From Bacteroidia bacterium (lineage in GTDB: Bacteria > Bacteroidota > Bacteroidia > Chitinophagales > JAUHXS01), in the NCBI GenBank assembly GCA_030426955.1, contig JAUHXS010000006.1, positions 1-64,000 on the forward strand: a DNA stretch of 64,000 nt, written 5' to 3'. This document shows, one piece after another, positions 53,018 through 60,736 of the stretch. The notes under the pieces were generated by a model. It was not told where the DNA came from. It was given only the letters and a program-made list of their open reading frames with translations, and did not search any database. Both the position numbers and the translations under genes were made by a program. Position 1 is the stretch's first letter; every line of letters starts with the position of its first letter.

Positions 53018-54923
53018 GCAAAACCTGGCCTACTTGCGAAACTTCTTGATTAGTAATTAGGTTTTTAACTAGAAAGTGGTAGACATAGCTGCCCTGTGGT
53101 AAGACCTGCCCATTTCCATCTAGACCGTCCCAGTATTCAGCTTCTGAATAAGATAAAAACCTTCTGTTGCCATACCGATCAAAAATTTCCAAAGTATAGT
53201 CTTCAAATAAGCCATCAACTTTTATAGAAAAATTGTCATTAAACCCATCTTGATCGGGAGTGAAAGCATTTGGTATGAAGTATTGGAAATAGCAAGAATC
53301 CTTTATTACAGTGATGCTATCGTATTTTTTGAAACATGATATACTATCAATGATTTCTAGGTTAAGAAAACTGCTTTCGTAGACAGTGTGGCTAAGCTGT
53401 GTATCAATATTATTCCATATCGCAAATGATTGACTATCGAGATTTGGCGTTAGCGTATAAGGTACGTCATAGTGACAAAATCTGTATAGTGAACTTGTAT
53501 CTGATATTTCAAAGTCATTTATTTTAATGGTTAGCAGGGTGCTATCTGATAGGCAATACTGATTGTTGTATGCCTTTAGCCTAACTGTATATGCTGCTGC
53601 TGAATCTGGATATCTAAATGACGGAGAAAAAATATTACTGTGTGATCCCTCTCCAAATTCCCAGTAAGTGCTATCTGCCTGTCCTTTAAGAAAGGACGAG
53701 AAAAACTGAAAGCTATCATTTAAGCAAATTGTTTTGACAGAATCTTCAACTGATATATCCACTTCTAGTGATAAAGTAGTATCAAATGCATTACTGTTGT
53801 CAAAATAACTTTCAATAAATGTTGGAACTGGTTTAGCCCAAGTTGTGGATCCTGAGTCAACATTAAAGCCATTAAAATCAATGTCACAGGCAGCACCTTG
53901 TAAGTCTGGGTTATTTATTATTGTTAGTTTGTTATTACCAGTTGTAATATAGATCTTTCCGTCAGGCGCATTTTGAAAAACACCAGAGCTAAATATTCCG
54001 CTTGCTATTGTATCTGCAGAAGCAAAGATTGAGTCTGGATGGTCATTTGATAGATCATATTGCACAATATGGCCATTGTATTGCTTGGTATAAAATAATT
54101 TGCTATTAGGAGAAAAACTTCCACTACTCTGGTTGCTTGGTAAAATAGCGTGTGTAGTAGCAATACCAGTGGTGTTATCGAATTTGCATAGTGGTCGATA
54201 TACGCCAAAAGGCGTCGTTGTTCTGACAGTTCCTGTAGTAACCCACTTGCCGTCAGGAGAAAATTTTAAATATAATTCTGCTGTAGCAGTCATTGTGGAA
54301 TCTTTGAGCAACTCTGAAATTACTGGTCCTTCAATAGTATCACTTTTAACTAAATATGCATATAGTTCGCCCGTAAAATGATTAACAGCAGCAACCCAAA
54401 CATCTATTCCGTTAGCGTGATGCACAGCAGCAATACTTTCATAAACGCCATTGAAAAGCCTATTGTTTTTGCTAATAACGCGACCTAAGCCATTGTTTTC
54501 GTTCATGTCTACAATAGAGTACCACAAAGATGTATCAATTGGTGCAACTATAGGAGTGATTCCACCATTCATGTGAAAAATATAGTATAAGTCGCTTTTA
54601 CATGGATTAGGAATAATTACACTATTTTGTCTTCCAGATACGTTGGCATTGAGGTTGTTCCCATTAAGCATAATATTATGACTTGTGTCCCAAACTGTCC
54701 TTCCGTTTGTATAAAATAATAAATTGCCATTCTCATCTGATATTGAAGCGCATCCTTCATAAGCATTCATCGCTCCCCCGTTTATTGCAACTGCTCCTCC
54801 ACTGTTAAAATCTAAACCAGCATGACCTGCAAAGATCCAAACATTTGCTCTTTTTGTATTTTGAGCACATAGTGTTGCAATAGTCAAGTTAATTATCAGT
54901 ATCGAAATAATATATTGTTTCAT
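53007..54923 (-). CDS. CHU_C (T9SS type B) secreted propeller protein, paralogue A
   Basis: Start at the ATG 54923, opening a signal peptide (IISILIINLTIATLCAQ). The 400-residue N-terminal part (VWIFAGHAGLDFNSGGAV, ASISDENGNLLFYTNG, VWVAAVNHFTGELYAYL, LKFSPDGKWV) has the spacing of a seven-bladed propeller. A PKD-like stretch follows, with CHU_C at the end (YFIPNAFTPDQDGFNDNF). Close in layout to the genes at 60737 and 63040, with the same N-terminal GLDFN and GNLLFYTNG motifs. Predicted T9SS cargo; ligand unknown. Confidence 0.85.
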   Translation of the reverse strand: MKQYIISILIINLTIATLCAQNTKRANVWIFAGHAGLDFNSGGAVAINGGAMNAYEGCASISDENGNLLFYTNGRTVWDTSHNIMLNGNNLNANVSGRQNSVIIPNPCKSDLYYIFHMNGGITPIVAPIDTSLWYSIVDMNENNGLGRVISKNNRLFNGVYESIAAVHHANGIDVWVAAVNHFTGELYAYLVKSDTIEGPVISELLKDSTMTATAELYLKFSPDGKWVTTGTVRTTTPFGVYRPLCKFDNTTGIATTHAILPSNQSSGSFSPNSKLFYTKQYNGHIVQYDLSNDHPDSIFASADTIASGIFSSGVFQNAPDGKIYITTGNNKLTIINNPDLQGAACDIDFNGFNVDSGSTTWAKPVPTFIESYFDNSNAFDTTLSLEVDISVEDSVKTICLNDSFQFFSSFLKGQADSTYWEFGEGSHSNIFSPSFRYPDSAAAYTVRLKAYNNQYCLSDSTLLTIKINDFEISDTSSLYRFCHYDVPYTLTPNLDSQSFAIWNNIDTQLSHTVYESSFLNLEIIDSISCFKKYDSITVIKDSCYFQYFIPNAFTPDQDGFNDNFSIKVDGLFEDYTLEIFDRYGNRRFLSYSEAEYWDGLDGNGQVLPQGSYVYHFLVKNLITNQEVSQVGQVLLMN

Positions 54924-55079
54924 TGTAAAGTATCTATCAATTAAGTTCTTGCTCAAGCTAATGCCATTTAATATGAAATCCTATATAATAAAAACAAATA
55001 ATTATACTTCAGATCAAATAAATAATGATTATTTTTATTTGATTATCAATTATATATTTATTTTTTTTATTTTTTTCCA

Positions 55080-56555
55080 ATGAAACAAATTAGCGATCAT
55101 CTTTACTTATTAATTAAATCAATGACCTCTCAAGAAAAGCGTTACTTCAAACTATTTGCTTCTGCCTTTGTAAAAGATACCAAATATGTACAACTTTTTG
55201 ATATGCTTAACAAGCTTAAAGAATATGATGTAAAAAAGATAAAAAGCAATATTGGAAGCAAGGAATCTGCTAAAAAAATGAATGCATATAAATTTTTTCT
55301 TGAGCGACTGATCGTTAGGAGTTTAAGATTGTATCATGAGGAGACAAATATTGAATTTGTAGTATATAATGGATTGCAGGAAATTGAAGTATTACTTCAC
55401 AAAGGTTTTTTGGAAAAATGCTTAAAACAAATCAAGAAGTATAGAGAAGTTTGTAAAAAAGGGGAGCTTTTCCCTTTGGAGTTAAGGCTAATAGCCAAAC
55501 AGCGTGATGTTTTATCCTTGATGGAGTCTGTTGATGGCTTTGAAGAACTTGATACCTGTGAAAAGGATTTAAGAGAGAAAAACGAAGAATTTTACGAATA
55601 TAAAGCGATCATAAGAGGACTTAATAGCCTTACCAGATTGAGAAACTTCAAAAGGAACAAAGACTTACATGAGCAACTGGATAGGTTTGTTAATGTAGAA
55701 GTTAGTCAGCAAAAGCCAAAGAGTATATCTGCTGAAATAATTTTGCTCTCCGCATGGTGTTTATTCTATTTCGTAAAAACGGAATACAAAAAGTTAGAGA
55801 AAGTGCTTTTAGATATTATCGAACTTTATGAAAGCCACCCATCTATTAGAAATCATGATTATAGGGGATATTTAGCGGTTTTGAATAATTTATCCATGGC
55901 ATATGGCTTGTTAAAAGAAAATAATAAAGTATTTCAAACACTAGAAAAACTTCGAAATACTTCAACAAAGCTGACCAACAGCTCTAGCTTTTTTAGCGAA
56001 AAAGAAGATGTTTATGCTACTATACAAGAGCTCACACTTTATGTTAAAATTAGGGACTTTAGTCGCCTAGACAAAGAACGAATAGAAAAAGCTTTAAGGT
56101 CCATAGGTGCTAATAAATTACTTAAAGCGACGTCAATCGCTAAGGCTTACTATGCAATTTGTCTTATATATATGAAGCAATTTGATAATGCACAGCAATA
56201 TATATTAGAATGCCTCAATGTACCTAAAGGGAAAGTAGGTAAGGAGTTGTATTCTGTTTTTAGAACGTTGGATATTATTGTGAATTTCGAATTGAATAAT
56301 GACATTTTGCTCCCTAATGTGATTTTATCTGCTAAACGATATCTGAAAAATAATCATAATAAGTTTCTTTTAGAACAAACGCTTTTAAGTCACTTAGAGA
56401 GAATTACTATAAGCAAGTCAGATAAAAAAAGATCAATTTTATATGATAACCTAATTTCGGAATTGCAAAAACTCAAAAATGACCCTGTCGAAAAAGCTGG
56501 TTTTGAATATTTTGACTTTTTAGAATGGGCAGAGCAAAAGAAGTCTAGACTATAA
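55080..56555 (+). CDS. Alpha-helical protein of unknown function
   Basis: A 491-residue cytoplasmic protein with no signal peptide, almost entirely helical and rich in Lys, Glu and Leu. Segments such as AYYAICLIYMKQFDNAQQYILECL are TPR-like. The N terminus (LYLLIKSMTSQEKRYFKLFAS) looks like a conserved helix. I do not recognise the family. Its upstream region is extremely AT-rich. Its position just before the DegT aminotransferase does not fix a role. Confidence 0.65.
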   Translation: MKQISDHLYLLIKSMTSQEKRYFKLFASAFVKDTKYVQLFDMLNKLKEYDVKKIKSNIGSKESAKKMNAYKFFLERLIVRSLRLYHEETNIEFVVYNGLQEIEVLLHKGFLEKCLKQIKKYREVCKKGELFPLELRLIAKQRDVLSLMESVDGFEELDTCEKDLREKNEEFYEYKAIIRGLNSLTRLRNFKRNKDLHEQLDRFVNVEVSQQKPKSISAEIILLSAWCLFYFVKTEYKKLEKVLLDIIELYESHPSIRNHDYRGYLAVLNNLSMAYGLLKENNKVFQTLEKLRNTSTKLTNSSSFFSEKEDVYATIQELTLYVKIRDFSRLDKERIEKALRSIGANKLLKATSIAKAYYAICLIYMKQFDNAQQYILECLNVPKGKVGKELYSVFRTLDIIVNFELNNDILLPNVILSAKRYLKNNHNKFLLEQTLLSHLERITISKSDKKRSILYDNLISELQKLKNDPVEKAGFEYFDFLEWAEQKKSRL

Positions 56556-56618
56556 ACTTGAGTTCTCATATTTACTTAAAATGGTGTAATTTAGTGTTCT
56601 CATTACGAAGAGTATAAA

Positions 56619-57827
56619 ATGATTCCATTTTCCCCGCCACATATTGATCAGAAAATTATAGATGAAGTCACCGCTTCGCTGAAATCGGGTTGGATTACAA
56701 CGGGGCCTCGAGTGAAAAAACTTGAGGAGTTGTTGAGTGAATACGTCGGTGTTGAGCGAGTATTAACAGTTAATGCCGCAACTAACGGACTAGAGTTGAT
56801 TCTACGATGGTTTGGAGTGGGGGAAGGAGATGAAGTAATCGTTCCAGCTTACACTTATTGTGCTACCGCAAATGTCGTATTACATTGTGGAGCAAAGCCT
56901 GTTATGGTAGATGTTGGAGATGATTTGAATATTGACGTTCAAAAGATCAGAGCTGCCATCACTGAAAAAACGAAAGCTATTATTCCAGTGGATGTTGCGG
57001 GGTTGCCTTGTGATTATGATGCCATAAAAGATATAGTGAATGACCCTCAAATAAGAAGCCGTTTTAGTCCGTCCACGGATGTGCAAAAGCAGTTCAGTAG
57101 AATAATCATATTGTCTGATGCTGCCCACTCAATTGGAGCTGGCTATAAGGGTAAAAAGTCTGGATCTCTCGCTGACGTTAGTGTGTTTTCTTTTCATGCG
57201 GTCAAAAACTTAAGCACAGCAGAAGGTGGCGCTATTTGCTTTAACCTACCTAAGCCTTTTGATAATCAAAAGGTGTATGATGAATTAAGGGTACTGACAT
57301 TGCATGGTCAGTCAAAAGATGCTATGGCAAAGTTTAATAATATTGGACAATGGGAATATGATGTCATTGCGCCAGGCTATAAAATGAATATGCCGGATGT
57401 ACTAGCTGCTATCGGATTAATTGAACTGCAACGGTATGATGAAATCTTAAACAAGAGAAAACATATTTTTAAACTCTATAATGAAGCTTTTCTACAATAT
57501 GACTGGACGCAGATACCAATTTCTAAAAATGAGGATGGTGAATCCTCTTATCATGTATATCCTTTACGAATTTTAGGAATAGATGAAGAAACACGAAATA
57601 AAGTCATCGATAAAATATTTGCAGAAGGCGTGTCTGTCAATGTTCACTTTAAGCCTTTGCCTATGTTGACAGCTTACAAAAACCTTGGATATAGGATAGA
57701 TGATTACCCCAATGCCTATAATCATTATTCTCGGGAAATATCATTACCTGTTTACTACGATTTGAGTGACTTGCAGGTTAATCAAGTAGTAGATGCAGTT
57801 GTGAAAGCAGTCAGTAATTCTATTTAA
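56619..57827 (+). CDS. DegT/DnrJ/EryC1/StrS-family PLP aminotransferase
   Basis: A 402-residue sugar aminotransferase. It starts IPFSPPHIDQKIIDEV and has GEGDEVIVPAYTYCATANVV, with the PLP lysine in FSFHAVKNLSTAEGGA. Family members transfer an amino group to a keto-sugar nucleotide during surface-glycan synthesis. It precedes a phosphoglycosyl transferase and a CapD-like dehydratase, whose 4-keto sugar product would be a suitable substrate. Confidence 0.92.
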   Translation: MIPFSPPHIDQKIIDEVTASLKSGWITTGPRVKKLEELLSEYVGVERVLTVNAATNGLELILRWFGVGEGDEVIVPAYTYCATANVVLHCGAKPVMVDVGDDLNIDVQKIRAAITEKTKAIIPVDVAGLPCDYDAIKDIVNDPQIRSRFSPSTDVQKQFSRIIILSDAAHSIGAGYKGKKSGSLADVSVFSFHAVKNLSTAEGGAICFNLPKPFDNQKVYDELRVLTLHGQSKDAMAKFNNIGQWEYDVIAPGYKMNMPDVLAAIGLIELQRYDEILNKRKHIFKLYNEAFLQYDWTQIPISKNEDGESSYHVYPLRILGIDEETRNKVIDKIFAEGVSVNVHFKPLPMLTAYKNLGYRIDDYPNAYNHYSREISLPVYYDLSDLQVNQVVDAVVKAVSNSI

Positions 57828-57840
57828 TAAAGTCAAATTT

Positions 57841-58431
57841 TTGAAACGAGTAATAGATTTAATTGCCTCTCTGTTTGTATTAATTATTTTATTGCCTTTT
57901 TTAATTGTGCTGGGTTTGCTTATCAAAATAACTTCAAAGGGTAATGTGTTTTATGCTCAGGAGAGGATAGGACTACATTTTAAGCCTTTTAAGTTATTTA
58001 AGTTTAGGACAATGTATATTGATGCCGACAAAAAAGGACTATTAACAGTAGGTGATAAAGACAGCAGAATCACCTCAATAGGGTATTTTTTGAGAAAGTA
58101 TAAATTGGATGAATTACCACAATTGATAAATATTTTAAAAGGGGACATGAGTATTGTAGGACCAAGACCGGAAGTTAAAAAATATGTTGACTTGTATGAT
58201 GATGAACAAAAAAAGGTGTTAGCTGTTAAACCCGGTTTAACAGACTATGCTTCAATTGACTTTATTAATGAAAACGAAATCTTGGCAAAAAGAGACGATC
58301 CAGAGAAAGCATATATTGAGGAAATTATGCCTCAAAAGCTCATGCTTAATAGGAAGTATATTGACCAACAAAGTATTTTGACAGATTTTAAGATAATCGG
58401 GTTAACAATTTTAGGTATCTTCAAAAAGTGA
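57841..58431 (+). CDS. Phosphoglycosyl transferase, initiating glycan assembly
   Basis: A 196-residue monotopic bacterial sugar transferase with one N-terminal hydrophobic segment. It has the family signatures FKLFKFRTMYIDAD, DSRITSIGYFLRKYKLDELPQ and MSIVGPRPEV. The short length matches PglC-type enzymes rather than the 450-residue WbaP/WcaJ type. It moves a sugar phosphate onto undecaprenyl phosphate. Start is TTG at 57841; it overlaps the dehydratase gene by 4 bp. Confidence 0.92.
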   Translation: MKRVIDLIASLFVLIILLPFLIVLGLLIKITSKGNVFYAQERIGLHFKPFKLFKFRTMYIDADKKGLLTVGDKDSRITSIGYFLRKYKLDELPQLINILKGDMSIVGPRPEVKKYVDLYDDEQKKVLAVKPGLTDYASIDFINENEILAKRDDPEKAYIEEIMPQKLMLNRKYIDQQSILTDFKIIGLTILGIFKK

Positions 58432-60302
58432 TCAACCTAGGCACACGAAATATACCCAGATGGGGCATCTTTGCAATTGATCTTGTCATTGCCATATTTT
58501 CCATCTTTATGGCTTATCAATTGAGATTTAACTTTGACATCCCTCAAAGTCACTTAGATAGAATGTTAATATCTATTCCATTGGTCTTTGTGGTAAGGGT
58601 GGTGAGTTTTTTTCTGCTTAAAACATATGCCGGTATTATTTATCACACCAGTGTAGAAGATGCAAAAAAAATATTTATAGCCATTACTTTAGGCTCATTG
58701 GTTTTTATAGGCTCTAATTTTATTTCTTATCCCATTAGTGGGAAGTATATCTTTTCTCGATCGGTCATTATAATAGATTATGTTTTGGCCATTTTTTTAA
58801 TGACTGCTTTTAGAGTATTTGTGAAAACATTGTATCTCACTGTAAAAGATTCTACTCGAGAAAGGCAAAATGTTTTGATCTATGGAATAGGAGAGTCAGC
58901 TATCGCTACCAAAAGATCACTAAATAGAGATAATCAATTCAATAATAAAGTGGTTGCATTTATAGAAAGTGAAAAAAAGCTTGTCAATAAGCAAATAGAA
59001 GGTGTGCCGATTATTCATGAAGGGCAATTGAGCCGTTTCCTTACAGAGCATAAAGTTGATAAGCTGATCTTTACCAAAGAGATACTTCCGCATCAAAGGA
59101 AAAGAATATCAGATATCTGCCTAAAGTATAAGATTGAGTTGCTTAGAACTCCTCCTATGGATCAATGGATTGGTAGTGAGTTGAGCTTTAAGCAAATCAA
59201 AAAAGTCAAAATAGAGGACTTGCTGCAACGAGACCCAATTGATTTAGATAAGGCAAATATTAGCAAACAAGTTGAAAACAAGGTTATTCTAATTACCGGT
59301 GCTGCGGGTTCCATTGGTTCTGAGATTACCAGGCAATTAATCAATTTTAAGCCACAAAAATTAATTCTTTTAGATCAGGCTGAAACACCGCTTTACGAGT
59401 TGGAACAGGAGTTAAAAGGAAAGCTCAAGTACGAAGCATTTGAAATTGTAGTTGCAGATGTACGCAATCGGGAGAGAATGCGGAATGTATTCAATGCTTT
59501 TAGACCTGAATATGTTTATCATGCCGCAGCATATAAGCACGTGCCAATGATGGAGGAGAACCCATCTGAAGCAATCTTAACCAACGTTTTAGGAACCAAA
59601 GTAGTTGCAGAACTATCTTCTGAGTTTACTGTAGCTAAAATGGTTTATGTGTCAACAGATAAGGCTGTTAATCCAACTAATATCATGGGTGCCTCTAAAC
59701 GAATTGGGGAAATATTTGTGCAGTCGTTGAATTCTGAAGGCGAGCGGAACACAAAATATATTACAACACGCTTTGGAAATGTACTAGGCTCAAATGGCTC
59801 TGTAATACCGCTTTTTCGAAAACAAATAGAAGAGGGTGGTCCAATTACGGTTACGCACAAAGACGTAAAAAGATATTTTATGACTATTCCTGAAGCTTGT
59901 CAGTTGGTATTGGAAGCTGCTGCGATGGGAGAAGGAGGCGAAATATTCATGTTTGACATGGGAGAACAAATCAAAATAGCTGACTTAGCACAAAAAATGA
60001 TAGAGCTTTCAGGATTAGAGCCGAGTAAAGATATTGAAATCGAGTATACTGGTTTGAGAGCAGGAGAGAAGCTAGAGGAAGAACTGTTGAATGACCAAGA
60101 GAATAACCTGCCTACCCATCATGCAAAAATTTTAATTGCCAAGGTCAGGGAGTATAATTTTGCAGAGATTGATAAAGTTGTGAATGAACTCATAGCGTTA
60201 TTTGGGAAGCAGGATAATGATGTAATTGTTAAGTTGATGAAAGAAATTGTACCCGAGTTTAAAAGTCAAAATTCCCGATACCAAGCATTAGATAAGGTTT
60301 AA
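58428..60302 (+). CDS. CapD/WbpM-like UDP-sugar 4,6-dehydratase
   Basis: A 624-residue inner-membrane protein. About four N-terminal helices precede a CoA-binding-like segment and a C-terminal short-chain dehydrogenase domain. NAD binding is in ILITGAAGSIGSEITRQL. The active-site region STDKAVNPTNIMGASKR has Met where typical SDRs have Tyr, as in WbpM. YKHVPMMEENP is conserved. It likely makes a 4-keto-6-deoxy UDP-sugar for the aminotransferase two genes upstream. Start is GTG at 58428. Confidence 0.9.
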   Translation: MINLGTRNIPRWGIFAIDLVIAIFSIFMAYQLRFNFDIPQSHLDRMLISIPLVFVVRVVSFFLLKTYAGIIYHTSVEDAKKIFIAITLGSLVFIGSNFISYPISGKYIFSRSVIIIDYVLAIFLMTAFRVFVKTLYLTVKDSTRERQNVLIYGIGESAIATKRSLNRDNQFNNKVVAFIESEKKLVNKQIEGVPIIHEGQLSRFLTEHKVDKLIFTKEILPHQRKRISDICLKYKIELLRTPPMDQWIGSELSFKQIKKVKIEDLLQRDPIDLDKANISKQVENKVILITGAAGSIGSEITRQLINFKPQKLILLDQAETPLYELEQELKGKLKYEAFEIVVADVRNRERMRNVFNAFRPEYVYHAAAYKHVPMMEENPSEAILTNVLGTKVVAELSSEFTVAKMVYVSTDKAVNPTNIMGASKRIGEIFVQSLNSEGERNTKYITTRFGNVLGSNGSVIPLFRKQIEEGGPITVTHKDVKRYFMTIPEACQLVLEAAAMGEGGEIFMFDMGEQIKIADLAQKMIELSGLEPSKDIEIEYTGLRAGEKLEEELLNDQENNLPTHHAKILIAKVREYNFAEIDKVVNELIALFGKQDNDVIVKLMKEIVPEFKSQNSRYQALDKV

Positions 60303-60335
60303 TTTTTATATATTTAATTAAATAAATTTTAGTAT

Positions 60336-60365
60336 TTGAAGTAAAAAGATTTTAAAATATTAGTG
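60336..60365 (+). promoter_or_regulatory. Possible promoter of the structured RNA unit
   Basis: TTG at 60336-60338 is followed after 19 bp by TATTAGTG (60358-60365), two bases from TAnnTTTG. This spacing fits Bacteroidota promoters and would start transcription near 60371, just ahead of the stem arm at 60379. Confidence 0.4.
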
Positions 60366-60370
60366 CGTTT

Positions 60371-60528
60371 GCTGTCCTAGTTAGAGAAAGCTGGTAACTT
60401 ATTTAATACTACAAGGGCGGTCGTTCGTGTTTTCGGCAATGCGTGAACACTTCGGCGTCTGTAGTATGGGTGTACCAGCACCTCTCTAACTGGCACGAAG
60501 TTCCTTCACGCATTTTAATTTATAACCT
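60371..60528 (+). ncRNA. Structured leader RNA with possible pseudoknot
   Basis: In the 434-bp gap after the dehydratase gene. AGTTAGAG (60379) pairs with CTCTAACT (60484-60491); GCTGGTA (60390) pairs with TACCAGC (60473-60479); ATACTACA (60406) pairs with TGTAGTAT (60460-60467); an inner GTGTT/AACAC hairpin lies at 60427-60450. AATGCGTGAA in that hairpin (60438-60447) is also exactly complementary to TTCACGCATT (60505-60514), 14 nt before the ATG of the small ORF. GC-rich compared with its surroundings. I cannot match it to a known RNA family. Confidence 0.55.
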
Positions 60529-60681
60529 ATGTCGAAAACAATTCATCAAATAAGGGCCATGATAGAGCTTGTCAACACCATTAAGCAACAGGCCGACGAT
60601 AATCCTCAAATGACAGAAAAAATATTAGGTAAGGCGGTAGTGGAAGAGGCGAAAAAGATATATAACCAGTTGAATAAGTAA
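60529..60681 (+). CDS. Small 50-residue helical protein
   Basis: ATG at 60529 opens a 50-codon frame, too short for most gene finders. The product begins MSKTIHQIRAMIELVN, ends EEAKKIYNQLNK, and is predicted to be helical and amphipathic. It directly follows the structured RNA and ends inside a hairpin at 60673-60700, so RNA, ORF and hairpin look like one transcription unit. Function unknown; coding status rests on composition and context. Confidence 0.5.
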   Translation: MSKTIHQIRAMIELVNTIKQQADDNPQMTEKILGKAVVEEAKKIYNQLNK

Positions 60682-60700
60682 GAAAGAATACTTACTTATT
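60673..60700 (+). terminator. Hairpin at the end of the small ORF
   Basis: AATAAGTAAG (60673-60682) and CTTACTTATT (60691-60700) form a perfect 10-bp stem with an 8-base loop, covering the small ORF's stop codon. The following U tract is weak, so termination is plausible but not certain. Confidence 0.5.
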
Positions 60701-60736
60701 GTGTTGTTATACTAATTATAATATATTAGGTTCTCA

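Noticed and set aside
60371-60700. Retron or diversity-generating retroelement
   Set aside because: The RNA foldback is suggestive, but no reverse transcriptase or template/variable repeat pair is present.
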